Below are positions 45,244-56,554 of a stretch of 64,000 nucleotides of DNA, piece after piece; the stretch's first letter is position 1, and each line of letters opens with the position of its first letter. The DNA lies in assembly GCF_030272615.1 (NCBI RefSeq), contig NC_081410.1:187946119-188010118 (forward strand), written 5' to 3'. The DNA is from Cryptomeria japonica (Eukaryota > Streptophyta > Pinopsida > Cupressales > Cupressaceae). The position numbers and the translations under genes are program-made. The notes beneath the pieces were generated by a model that saw only the letters and a program-made list of their open reading frames with translations, had not been told where the DNA came from and searched no databases.

Positions 45244-47400
45244 GATAGGATTTTGTAGGGACCCCTCTTATGGCCCCATAGGTTCAAACAGATCATTCGC
45301 AGGTGCCACAGATTCCGACTTAGGGCCCGTCAAAGTTTGACAATTTTTAACACTTACAATGCTCAAGGGTTGACGTCAGTAGGGTATGACACCAAGAATT
45401 CGACCGAGTGGGGGGGGTAATAGGAGAATACATAGGGTAAGAATGCCTAACTAGACATGTCAAAAATGATGGGTCATGATCACGACAAGAAAAATGAGAA
45501 ATTGGCCACACAACAACATTTGATTGAATGAGATTGACGATTTTTTCACCAATTGAATTTTTTTTTCCTTAATAAAACCATAGGGAATATTGAAAAAATG
45601 AGATAGGATTTTGTAGGGACCCCTCTCGTGGCCCTGTAGGTTCAAATGGATCGTTCACAGGTGCCACAGATTCTGAGTTAGGGCCCTCAAAGTTTGACAA
45701 TTTTTAGCACTTAGGACGCTCAAGGGACGATGTCGGTAGGGTATGACCCCGAGCGTTCGACCGAGTGGGGGGGGGGGGAATAGGAGCATGCATAGGGTAA
45801 GAATGCCTAATTGGATATTTCGGAACTAACAGTTCGTGATCACGATGAGAAAAACAAGAAATTGGCCACACGACAACATTTGATTGAATGAGATTGACAA
45901 TTTTTTCACCAACTGAAAAAATGTTTCCCTAATAAAACCGTAGGGAATATTGAAAGACCGAAATAGGATTTTGTAGGGACCCCTCTCGTGGCCTGTAGGT
46001 TCAAACAGATCATTCACAGGTGCCACCAATTCCGAGTTAGGGCCTGTCGAAGTTTAAGAATTTTTAGCACTTAGGGTGCTCAAGGGACGACGTCGGTAGG
46101 GTATGACCCCGAGCGTTTGACCGAGTGGGGGGGGGTTAATAGGATCATGCATAGGGTAAGAAATCCTAACTGGACATGTTGAAATTGACAGTTCGTGACC
46201 ACAACGAGCAAAACGAGAAATTGGCCATGCGACAACATTTGATTGAATGAGACTAATGATTTTTTCACCAACTGAAATTTTTTTGTCTTAATAAAACGGT
46301 AGGGAATCTTGAAAAACTGAGATATGATTTTATAGGGACCCCTCTCATGGCCCCATAGATTCAAATGGATCATTCACAGGTACTACAGATTCCGAGTTAG
46401 GGCCTGTCAAAGTTTGATAATTTTAAGCACTTAGGGCACTCAAGGGATGACATCGGTAGGGTATGACCCCGAGCGTTTGACAAAATGGAGGGGAGGAAGG
46501 AGCATGCATAGGGTAAGAATTACTAACTAGACATGTCAAAACTGATGGTTCGTGGTCACGATGAGAAAAATGAGAAATTGGCCATGCGACAACATTTGAT
46601 TGAATGAGATTGACAATTTTTTCACCAACTGAAAAAATGCTTCCCTAATAAAATCGTAGGGCATATTGAAAACTCGAGATAGACTTTTGTAGGGACCCCT
46701 ATCGTGGCCTTGTAGGTTCAAATAGATCATTTGTAGGTGCCACAGATTCTGAGTTAGGGCTCGTCAAAGTTTGACAATTTTTAGCACTTAGGGCGCTCAA
46801 GGGACGACGTCGGTAGGGTATGGCCCCGAGTGTTCGACCGAGTGGGTGGGGGGAAATAGGAGCATGCATAGGGTAAGAATGTCTAACTGGACATGTTGGA
46901 ACTGACGGTTCATGATCACGATGAGAAAAATGATAAATTGGCCACACGACAACATTTGATTGAATGAGATTGACGATTTTTTCACCAATTGAAAAAATGA
47001 TTCCTTAATAAAACCATAGGGAATCTTGAAAAACTAAGATAGGGTTTTGTAGGGACCCCTCTGTTGGTCCCGTAGGTTCAAACGAATTGTTTGCAGGTGC
47101 CACAGATTCCAGGTTAGGGCCCGTCAAAGTTTGACAATTTTTAGCACTTAGGGCACTCAAGGGACGATGCCGGTAGGGTATGACGCCGAGTGTTCGACCG
47201 AGTGGGGGGGGCGGGGGAATAGAAGCATGCATAGGGTAAGAATTCCTAACTGGACATGTCAGAACCAACAATTCATGATCACGATGAGAAGAATGAGAAG
47301 TTGGCCACATGACAACATTTGACTAAATGAGACTGACGATTTTTTCACCAACTGAAAAAATGTTGTCCTAATAAAACCATAGGGAATCTTGAAAAACCAA
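45244..47400. repeat. Six tandem copies of a roughly 360-bp unit
   Basis: Unit starts (GATAGGATTTTGTAGG or variant) fall at 45244, 45602, 45962, 46321, 46678 and 47038, giving spacings of 358, 360, 359, 357 and 360 and a last unit of about 363. Each unit carries, in order, GGACCCCTCTCGTGGCC, TAGGTTCAAA, CAGATTCCGAGTTAGGGC, GTCAAAGTTTGACAATTTTT, TCGGTAGGGTATGACCCCGA, a run of 7-12 G's after GACCGAGT, GCATGCATAGGGTAAGAAT, GAGAAATTGGCCACACGACA and TTGATTGAATGAGA. Because the unit is close to a multiple of three, similar minus-strand frames (GHERGPYKI, SISFNQML) recur in each copy, but stops and indels break them. The ends are sharp. No neighbouring sequence explains the unit's origin. Confidence 0.93.
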
Positions 47401-48032
47401 GATGAATCATTTCAACACATTAATCCGCCATTGACAACTTTTTACAACTTTTGAGCAATCTTGAGCAATTTTGCCAATATGAGTAACCTATGACTAGACA
47501 TAACAAATATTGGTATAGATGACCTTATTACATAAAAAATGATTATATTTCACCTTATTTACATTTAGAATCCATCAAAACACTTGTCTTCCAAATTTGA
47601 CCTCGTGGAGGCTTGATGAGAAAGGAGGTCATTAAATTTGGTGAAGTTGCCAAAGGCAACCAAATTTAACACTTACGATTTAGATGAAATGAATTATATA
47701 TAATTTGAAGATTATACAAACAACACTTACTATGAAATAAAATGAATTGTATTGTTCATTAAACAACCATTATTAACCATTGTTAATTATTGGATGGAAG
47801 ATTAAAGTTTAAAATGATAACACCATGCACACATGAGCAACAATTTATATGATCAAATATCAACTTTTGTATATATTAAAATGTCAAATGATTACAAGTG
47901 TATGTCCATACACAAATATGGCATAAATGCCAACTCAAAAAAAATGTATGTCTATATACATGAATGTATGTCCATATACAAAATATACATGCCAACTAGA
48001 AACGTAAGCATCCCAAAATTATCTATAACATC
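47401..48032. other. Spacer and likely 3' flank of the split gene
   Basis: AT-rich. It lies beyond the stop codon of the minus-strand gene at 48033, so its right end may be 3' UTR. A short repeat ATGTATGTC(C/T)ATATAC occurs at about 47945-47985. No other feature. Confidence 0.45.
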
Positions 48033-49813
48033 CTAAGCTACTAATGAATCATCAAAATCAATCCTCTTCATTGCACTACTCAACTTTGAAGGTCCCTACA
48101 CAAGAAAAAACAAACCACAATTAAGATTAGTTATATTATATAACTCACATTCGAAAAGTTAACATAAAAATGAACTATAATTGAACTATTCTTATTTACC
48201 TCATCTCCATGTTTTCTCTTCAACTTTGGAGGACTCTTGATGTATGTCTTCGGTAGAGGAGGTATGTTTTCAATATTTGCATACACAACCTACATATGTT
48301 CACAAACATGACATTGATACAAGTTAGCATATAATTGTCACTGATAATAACTAATTATATCTACTAAACAAAAAATAAAATAAACACATGTACTCGAGGC
48401 ATCTCTTCTTCTTATTCTTATTCTTCTTCTTCTTCATCTTTAGGTATAATGGGCGTGGTTAACAAGGATGTGAAGCCAACACTTTTTTGTACATATAGAC
48501 AACAAGTATGTGAAACTATCAATCTATGTCTAGACGTGTATAATCATTATAAGTTATTTAAACTATTCATTCAATCATATTTGCATTCAATTACCTTTCC
48601 CTTGTCTCCAGCTGCACTACCAAATCCTGAATCACACAGCCCCGCACTCGCACTACTTGTGCCCTACAAGAGTAAAATAAGATATACATGAAAGTTACTA
48701 CATAATCTAATTAATACCAATATAAATTATGAGCATATATGTACAATAAAATACAAATGACTAGGTGTAATAATATATGTACCGTAAAGCTATCAAGGCC
48801 AAATGAAATGGCCATCAAGGTGCCCTCCTGGATCTGTGTCAACTCCTCCTCTATCGTCATTTGTTAAATAGACCATGTAAATAAACATTAGTACTTAATA
48901 TTATCTAGATTATAAATATTTATTTAAAATATAGAATGAACTATGAAAATACAAATCTTACCACTACGTCATCAACGCATGATGAAGGTGCCTCCTCACC
49001 TCTAGCATGTGAAGAATCTCTAGGGTATCCTCTAGTCCCTGTCATAACATTTGGTGCATCATGAATCTCATGTACCTCATAATTTGCAATATGCGTAGGA
49101 GGATCAATAGGCTATCCAACTGGACCCAAGCATAGGTGTCCACACATGACACAACTATGGGGCACAAAAATGTGTGGAGCTGAGGAGGATGTGTCAATGC
49201 CACCAAATGCACCGCTACAGTCAAAAGAAGGTTGAGCTACTACCCCAGCCTGAGAAACCAAAAGGCTACTCAAAGAGTGAATAGCTGATATGGTTCGTGA
49301 TGCCGCATCACAAATGATATCTGGATGATGCACTGGAGGTGGGGGATCAACAGGAGGAGGGGGGACATATGGGCCCTAGACTACTCTGACTACCCTACAT
49401 CTATCTTGGGGCATACCTAAACCCACACCCTGGAAAGGTTGAATGTCAAAGTAGTTCACATGTTTTCCTAAAACAAACTCAGCATACAATTTTTTTATGA
49501 AGTAGAAGGGGAAATCAAGATTGTTGTTGGGTGGTTTATCAAAAACCATCCACCAACGATCCCAAAAAAATTTCACAATATCATCATTTGTGCACCATTT
49601 AATATAAATTTTTATTTTTTAGGGGTCTACGGGTTGACTAGTGCGGGGATTCACAAACAATGCAGCGATATTGACTTTGGATATCTTGAGATCCATGATA
49701 TCCTTATAGGACAAGCCATCTGCATATTTATCCCTCCTAAAATCTCACCACAAAAGAGAGGCATTGTGCTCCTTAGTGACAATATCTATACTCTTTATGA
49801 TGGACGTGAGGGG
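48033..49813 (-). pseudogene. Unidentified multi-exon gene, part downstream of the element D insertion
   Basis: This continues 55343-55527 once element D is removed. Exon 1 runs on to 48962, ending CVDDVV at a strong donor GTAAGATT. It includes KYADGLSYKDIMDLKISKVN, WCTNDDIVKFFWDRWWMVFD, FPFYFIKKLYAEFVLGKHVN, a Pro run (PPPPVDPPPPVHH) and PSFDCSGAFGGIDTSSSAPH. Further exons, all with phase-0 joints where readable: 48783-48860 (TIEEELTQIQEGTLMAISFG), 48595-48663 (GTSSASAGLCDSGFGSAAGD), about 48388-48481 (acidic, PKDEEEEE), 48200-48289 (NIENIPPLPKTYIKSPPKLK plus RKHGDE, a nuclear-signal-like basic stretch) and 48033-48095, ending IDFDDSLVA and stop. Damage: TGA near 49747, TAA near 49621, TAG at 49378-49376 and 49114-49112, two TAA in the acidic exon, and AA instead of AG before exon 48860. 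The fit would be about 470 residues. I do not know the family. Confidence 0.65.
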
Positions 49814-51202
49814 TGTTGGTATTTGATTAAAGATTGCATTGATGAGCTAATGTGTTGTCATTGATGTCAATAAATGGTAACGATGTTGTTTTGCAACTGG
49901 TATGTGAGCTAGTGAAGGGAACCGATATTACTTTAGAAGTAGTGAGATCAACTGGGAACCCTACTTGTTGATGTGTCAAACCCTAACCGATGGAGCTTGG
50001 TGAATTAGATGTATTGGTTTATGATCAAATGGTAAATAGTAATGATTATGCCATGTATGCATGTTGTATGTGATGAGTTTCAAGTGTTTTTTGGCACGTA
50101 GAGATAACGGTTTTATCTTGGGAATGAGCAAATACATTGCATGAAGAGGAAACAACGTGATGAGTTACAGGATTCAATGAAGCAGTGATCAAGGAGCGTT
50201 CGAGGTTGTCTTGAATAGTGTGCAATGATTGCTATGTAATCTAATGGTCATACTTGAATTGATTTATTTGTAATCTCTATGAGATCTTAGGTTTTTGATG
50301 TGTTTTACTGACCTATTATTTTGCTTATAAGGTCGATGAGTTGTTTTGTTGTAGTGTTGGAAATTTTGGCTAAGTGTTAGTGTGATTGATTTCCGAACCA
50401 TAAGGTGTATCTATAGTATGTGTGAAGGTAGATAGGAGAATGAAAAGGATCTGATCAAGTAGAGTAGTGCTATTTACTAGATCAACAAACCCCTATTGTT
50501 CTCTAACAATTAAAATAGTCAAATCCCTTAACCGGGTAAGCTTTAATAGGCTTAGTGCTTTCTAAATCCTCTAACCAGGTGATCCATTAGCTTGGATTTC
50601 AAATCCTCTATCGAGTTTACTCCTAACAAGGTATTTCTTCTAACAGGGCATCATAGTCAATCCCTTAACTAGGTGGTCCCTAACAGGATCTGTTCCTAAT
50701 AGGAATTTTTGTAAAGCTTTAATAGGCTTGGCTCATAACAGGGCGAACTTCAGAAGAGTTCAAAATACTTGTGGGTATTCATCCCCATCGTGGTTTTTCC
50801 CATTTGGGTTTCCATGTCAAAAATCATTGTGTAAAGTGGTGAATGGTTTTTGTGGTTATGTTTGCTATGGCTAATTTGCTTAACTGTTAAATCCATTTAG
50901 TTATGTTAAGATGACCGACAGTAATATGAAATGTGCTTTTACTATTGTCAGTAAAGTATTTTGATGTTTTGGTTAAATGGTTTGGGAGTTTCACATCTGT
51001 TATACTATTATTTTTATATGACAGTCAACCAGTATACTTGACAGTGCTATTGCAATTTATTACTCAGTGTTTGAATCAGTTTGTTCAGTGATTGACTTGT
51101 GTGTTTGTCTTCAATTTTGGTGAAAGTTAAGTCAGTTTTATATCTACTGATTCACCCCCCTCTTAGTATTTTCTGAATCCTTATTGATTCATCATATCAT
51201 CA
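49814..51202 (+). repeat. 5' LTR of element D (1389 bp)
   Basis: Opens TGTTGGTATTTGATTAAAGA and ends TCATCATATCATCA. It contains the shared module: CCTAACAGGATCTGTTCCTA and similar iterated words at 50510-50760, GTGGTTTTTCCCATTTGGGT at 50790 and TTCACCCCCCTCTTAGT near 51150. Confidence 0.94.
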
Positions 51203-51204
51203 AT

Positions 51205-51216
51205 TGGTATCAGAGC
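51205..51216 (+). promoter_or_regulatory. Primer-binding site of element D
   Basis: TGGTATCAGAGC two bases after the 5' LTR, complementary to the initiator Met-tRNA 3' end as in most plant copia elements. Confidence 0.92.
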
Positions 51217-51272
51217 ATTTTAGGTCCTCTAGTGTCTAAGCCTAACAGCTTGAGGTAAAGATCTAGAAGAAC

Positions 51273-53561
51273 ATGAAGAAGAAAGAAGGTCCGAAGTTTA
51301 ATAGGGAAAACTATAAAATATGGAGTGATAGGATGAAAATCTATATCAAGAGTCTAGGAAGTCAATACTGGGAACATGTTGTTACACAATATACTGCACC
51401 TAGTGGGACTATGTTTGATGATCAAAAGAAAGAGCAACAAGAGAATAATCAAGCATTGTAGGCCATTATTAGTTCTTTGTCTAATTCAGAGTATGTTGAT
51501 GTCCATGGTCTGGAGACTACTTTTGATGTGACATGTAGATGGCCGAAGGTGAGAATATTCAATAGTATGGTCAGAGGATCAAGGAGATAGTTGACGAGAT
51601 CAAGAGTGTTGGTGGTAAAGTGGAGGATGCCACAGTGGTTAGTAAGGTGTTGAGAACCCTTCTACCGGTCTACACTATTCGAGTTGCAACCATTCAAGAG
51701 CTAAATTCTATTGATAAAACTAAGGTAACTCTTGACTCCATCATTGGTAAACTTATTGCATTTGAATCAAATGGCTATGATGGTAGTGCTCAGAAATCCG
51801 AATTTGCATTTAGAGCTTCATTTTCTAACCCACCTGTGAGGAAAAGAAGAGATGTTAGTCACAATTATGAGTCTAGATTCTACAGAAGAAGATGATGATA
51901 GTAAGGAAGAAGAGCCTAAAGATAATAATCATGTTATTCCAAGGTATGTGAGACTCAATCATAATCCTGACCAGATTATTGGAGATAAAGATGTTGGAGT
52001 GTTAACCTGAAGAAGAATTAGAGAGAATTCTTGCATGATCTCCACATCCTAGAACTGCTAAGGAAGCCTTTGGAGATGATCATTGGATAAAAGATATGGA
52101 AGAGGAGATTGACCATATTGAGAAGAATAATACATGGACCCTAGTACCCAAACTAGTGAATAAAAATGTGATAGGCACTAAATGGGCATTCAGGAATAAA
52201 CTGAATGAAGATGGAGTAGTAGTTAGAAACAAAGCTAGATTGGTATGCAAAGGTTATGCATAGGAAGAAGGAGAAGACTATGGTGAGACATTTGCACCAG
52301 TTGCTAGATTGGAAGGTGTTAGGACTCTACTTGCATTTGTAGCATATAGGGGATTCAAAGTATATTAGATGGATGTGAAGTCAACATTTCTAAATGGAAT
52401 ACTGGAAGAGAAAGTATACATTAAATAACCACACGGTTATGCTTTGACTGATGCAAAGGATATGGTGTGTAAATTACACAAGGCACTATATGGCTTGAAG
52501 CAAGAACCAAGAGCATGGTATGAAAGACTACATTCACATCTGATGAAGATAGGTTTCTAGAGAACCAGTGAAGACAACAATATATATCTCAAGACTAAAG
52601 GAGATAAGATACTGGTTAGTGAAGTGTTTGTGGATGATATTATATTTGGAGGAAATGATGACATGAGTGATGACTTTGCAAATGAGATGAAAAGCGAATT
52701 TGAAATGTCTCTAGTAGGAGAGATAAAATTCTTCGTAGTTTTGCGAATTCAGCAGATGAAGAGTGGTATTTTTATCACACAGTCCAAATATGTGAAAGAA
52801 GTATTGAAGACATTTGAAATCAGTGACTGTAAACCAGTTGGGACACCAATGGTTACAGGTTGTAAACTATCTAAGGAGGATGACGCCACATTCATTGATG
52901 AAAAGGAGTACAAATCAATGATAGGGAAATTGCATTATGTTGTTCACAACAGACCGGATATTTCTCATGTAGTTGGTTTAGTTGCCAGATTTTAGAAGAA
53001 CCTAAAGGAAACACACATGATTGAAAATAAAGGGATATTCAGATATTTGAAAGGTACTATTGATTATGGATTATGGTATCCATATGAAGGTAACTTTGAT
53101 TTGAAGGTTTACACAAATGTAAATTGGGCAGGAAATGTTGATGACAGGAAGAGCACAACCGGTGGTGCATTCTTTCTTGGAGCAACAAGAAGTAGAGATG
53201 TATATCACATTCTAGTGTTGAAGCTGAATATGTTGCAGTGTATATGAATTGTACCTAGATAATCTGGATGAAACACATTCTGGAAGGATTCAAGTTGAAG
53301 ATCACAAAACCAGTAAAGATTTTATGTGATAACACTAGTGCAATAAATATCTCAAAGAAACTGGTGTTGCATGCTAGAACCAAGCATATTGAGCTGAAAT
53401 ATCATTTCTTAAGGGAGAAAGTGTAGAGTAAAGATGTGTTACTGGAGCATGTATCTACTAAGGAGCAGCTAGCATATATCTTTACTAAACCTCTACCTAA
53501 GATTACTTTTGAGTATCTTAGAGGTCAACTAGGGGTTGTGCCCCTACATGAGGTCAATTGA
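51273..53561 (+). pseudogene. gag and RT/RNase H remnant of element D
   Basis: Gag starts MKKKEGPKFNRENYKIWSDR and continues as VVSKVLRTLLPVYTIRVATI and TLDSIIGKLIAFESNGYDGS up to about 51890. There it joins an acidic linker and IPRYVRLNHNPDQIIGDKDV, the segment that follows integrase in element A. RT motifs are [32 protein letters not shown] and FVDDIIFGGNDD (52626-52661); RNase H has VNWAGNVDDRKSTTGGAFFL; the end reads IFTKPLPKITFEYL. TAG stops stand where Gln is expected at 51459, 51563, 52261, 52366, 52558, 52993, 53256 and 53424; TAA at 52426 (Gln again) and TGA at 52018 (Arg) are also present. The YVDD-type box is intact, but no protein longer than about 123 residues can be made. Confidence 0.92.
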
Positions 53562-53933
53562 ACAGATATGGAAGACATCAATCCCAAAGCTAATTGAAGA
53601 ATCTTGAAGCGGGATTGGTGTAGAGTGGAGTTACTCCACAGGGGGAGCATCAAGTTGTAGATCTTTGATGCAGAACAATGAAGTATGACACTGCATGTTT
53701 TTATTTCACTTTGACATTGTTGTCAAAGGGGGAGAAGACCTATATGATTATGGAGACGAATTGTATGATTGATAAAGAGAAGAACTGTAGCCAGTTACCA
53801 GCTGAAGACATGGAGACTCAGTTGAAGGAGAGTACATGGTAAAATGTAAACCAGGATTCCTATACTTGTGTATGTGCATTGCTCTCAATCATCACAATCA
53901 AAGGGTATTGATATTTATATTGCCATAAATGCC

Positions 53934-53945
53934 AAAGGGGGATAT
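53934..53945 (+). promoter_or_regulatory. Polypurine tract of element D
   Basis: AAAGGGGGATAT directly before the 3' LTR start TGTTGGTATT. Confidence 0.88.
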
Positions 53946-55342
53946 TGTTGGTATTTGATTGAAGATTGCATTGATGAACTAATGTGTTATCATTGATGTT
54001 AATTGTAACCGACAATGATGTTGTTTTGCAATTGGTAGGTGAGCTAGTGAAAGGAATCGGTATTACTTTAGAAGCAGTGAGATCAACTGGTAACCCTACC
54101 TGTTGATGTGCCAAACCCTAACCGATGGAGCCTGGTGAATCGGTTGTATTGGTTTATGATCAAATGGTGAATGGTAATGATTATGCCATGTATGCATGTT
54201 GTATGTGATGAGTTTTAAGTGTTTTTTGACACGTAGAGATAACGGTTTTATCTTGGGAATGAGAGAATTCATTGCATGAAAAGGAAACCACGTGATGAGT
54301 TACAAGATTTAATGAAATGGTGATCAAGGAGAAGTTGAGGTTGTCTTGAACAGTGTGCAATGATTTCTATGTAATCAAATGGTCATACTTGAACCAATTT
54401 GTTTGTAAGCTCTATGAGATCTTAGGTTTGTGATGTGTTACCAACCTATTGTTTTGCTTATAAGGACGATGAGTTGTTTTGTTGTAGTGTTGGCAATTTT
54501 GGTTAAGTGTCAGTGTGATTGATTGCTGAACCAGAAGGTGTATTTTTAGTATGTGTGAAGGTAGATAGGAGAATAAAAAGGATCTGATGAAGCAGAGTAG
54601 TTTTATTTACCAGATCAACAAACCCCTATTATTCTCTAACAATTACAATAGTCAAATCCCTTAATTGAGTAAGCTTTAACAGGCTTAGTACTTTCTAAAT
54701 CCTCTCACTAGGTGATCCATTAACTTTGATTTCAAATCCTCTATCAAGGTTACTCCTAACAGGGTATTGCTTCTAACAGGGCATTATAGTCATACCCTTA
54801 ATAGAGTGGTCCCTAACAAGATCTGTTCGTAATATGATTTTTTGTAAACCTTTAATAGGCTTGGCTCCTAACAGGGAAAAATTCAGAAGAGTTCAGAATA
54901 CTTATGGGTATTCATCCCCAACATGGTTTTTCCCATTTGGGTTTCCACATCAAAAATCATTGTGTCAAGTGGTGAATGGTTTTTGTGGTTATGTTTTCTA
55001 TGGCTAATTTCCTTAACTATTAAATCCACTTAGTTATGTTAAGATGACTGACAGTAATCTGAAATGTGCTTTTAGTATTGTCCGTAAAGTATTTTAATGT
55101 TTTGGTTAAATGGTTTGGGAGTTTCAGATCTGTTATACTATTATTTTGATATGACAGTCAATCGGTTTACTTGACAGTGCTATTTCAGTTTATTGCTCAG
55201 TGTTTGAACCAGTTTGTTCAGTGATTGACTAGTGAGATTGTCTTCGAGTTTTGTGAAAGTTAAGCCAGTTTTCTATCTACTAATTCACCCCCCTCCCCCT
55301 CTCAGTAGTTGTCCAGATCCTTATTGATTCATCATATCATCA
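53946..55342 (+). repeat. 3' LTR of element D (1397 bp)
   Basis: Same structure as the 5' LTR with scattered differences, including a longer tract CACCCCCCTCCCCCTCTCAG near 55290. The element ends CATCATATCATCA and is followed by AGGGG. Confidence 0.94.
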
Positions 55343-55527
55343 AGGGGATGAAATATTGGGTTCAGACGAGGGATCCTATGATAGACATCTGCAATCCCCC
55401 TCAATTGGTTCAAATTTTGTGCAATTAAATCTTGAATTGAGGGGGGGTTTGGCAAAAGAAGTTTTTGTGCAGGAGGGTTTGGTTGTTGCGGTTGTGGTTG
55501 ATCAATGTTTTCACGGTTATCCCCCAT
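55343..55527 (-). pseudogene. Unidentified multi-exon gene, 5' part of exon 1
   Basis: I take the ATG at 55527 (MGDNRENIDQPQPQQPNPPA) as the start because its context AAAAATGGGG is good; an ATG at 55569 is possible. The N-terminus is a Pro/Gln-rich low-complexity stretch, followed by PPSIQDLIAQNLNQLRGIAD and VYHRIPRLNPIFHP, where element D cuts in. Beyond D the frame continues LTSIIKSIDIVTKEHNASLL at 49808. I see no membrane segment or signal peptide. The family is unknown to me; it could be a host gene or an open frame of a large unrecognised transposon. Confidence 0.62.
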
Positions 55528-55869
55528 TTTTAACCTAATTGAATGTAAACAATTGAATTTAGTTAACAATTTTGAACAATTTTGTATTTGATTTTAAAAA
55601 ACCTAGTTTTCATGAAAAAAACATATTTTGAATGAAAAAACAAATAAACATTAAAAAAATGTAAAAATTTGAATGAAAATGATGAAAAACAATAAAAATC
55701 CTACCTTTTATTGGATATTTTTGCAAATTTGGATCACAAAATCGGATATCAAGTCCTATCGGATATCGGATTTGTTTGAATTCGTGTAGTCCATGGGTTA
55801 AAAATAACCCATGGGTTGTCACAATCCTCTTTTATTGTCTCACAGAAATCGGATATCCAATTTTTATAG
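55528..55869. other. 5' flank of the split gene
   Basis: A-rich DNA upstream, in minus-strand sense, of the ATG at 55527. It could hold the gene's leader and promoter. TTTTATTGTCTC and ATGGGTTAAAAATAACCCAT (a short palindrome near 55790-55810) are the only landmarks; no convincing TATA box is placed. Confidence 0.35.
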
Positions 55870-56275
55870 TTAAATTATTTTAAAATAACAATATATATTA
55901 TATAAATATAATATTATATTATATATTATGTATTATATAATATATAATATAATATATTATGTATTATATAATATATAATATAATATATTATGTATTATAT
56001 AATATATAATATAATATAATAATATATTATATAATACCTATTATATAATATAATATAATATAATAATATATTATATATTACATATTATATAATATATAAT
56101 ATATAATATAATATAATATAATAATATATTATATATTACATATTATATAATATATCTTATATAATATATAATATCTTATATAATATATAATATCTTAAAT
56201 ATTGTATAATATATAATATCTTATAAATTATAGAATATATAAGATATTATATATTATATAATATATAATTTATTT
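55870..56275. repeat. AT low-complexity tract (TATAATATA type)
   Basis: About 400 bases of almost pure A/T arranged as TATATAATATAATATATTAT-like words, self-complementary over long distances. It is a likely hairpin-forming, length-variable tract with no coding content. Confidence 0.92.
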
Positions 56276-56554
56276 TTTAATTTAAAATTACCTATAAAAA
56301 TTGGAAATTACCTAGAAAAATTGGATATTATCAGTTATCCAATTTGCCTAGGTGTTTACCATGCCAAGGTGTACTGACACCCAGGCCAAGCAAAAATCGA
56401 CACGGATTTTCGCATTTTTAGGTGAGTGGAAAAGGTTATTTTTTTCACATCGCCACTTTTTGGCCCCCCATGATCCTGCACTAACCCATAGGATATTTGT
56501 GAAATGATATTATCAATTTTCTACACCTTAAATATATTTGAGAAATAAGTGATA

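Larger units (their letters stand above)
49814..55342 (+). mobile_element. Ty1/copia retrotransposon D, TSD AGGGG, deletion derivative
   Basis: Plus-strand element with LTRs 49814-51202 (1389 bp) and 53946-55342 (1397 bp), flanked by perfect AGGGG (49809-49813, 55343-55347). A primer-binding site and purine tract are in place. The body is only 2.7 kb: after the gag N-terminal half the sequence jumps near 51890 to the integrase/RT linker, so zinc knuckle, protease and all integrase domains are absent. Reverse transcriptase and RNase H follow, riddled with TAG stops. Such a copy could only have moved with help if the deletion preceded insertion; the sequence cannot tell. It is inserted in the first exon of an unidentified minus-strand gene; with it removed, that exon is 1032 bases, an exact multiple of three. 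Confidence 0.95.

Noticed and set aside
45460-47310. Recurrent minus-strand frames in the 360-bp array as a repeat protein
   Set aside because: The frames are cut by stops and indels in each unit, and recurrence follows from the unit length being near a multiple of three.
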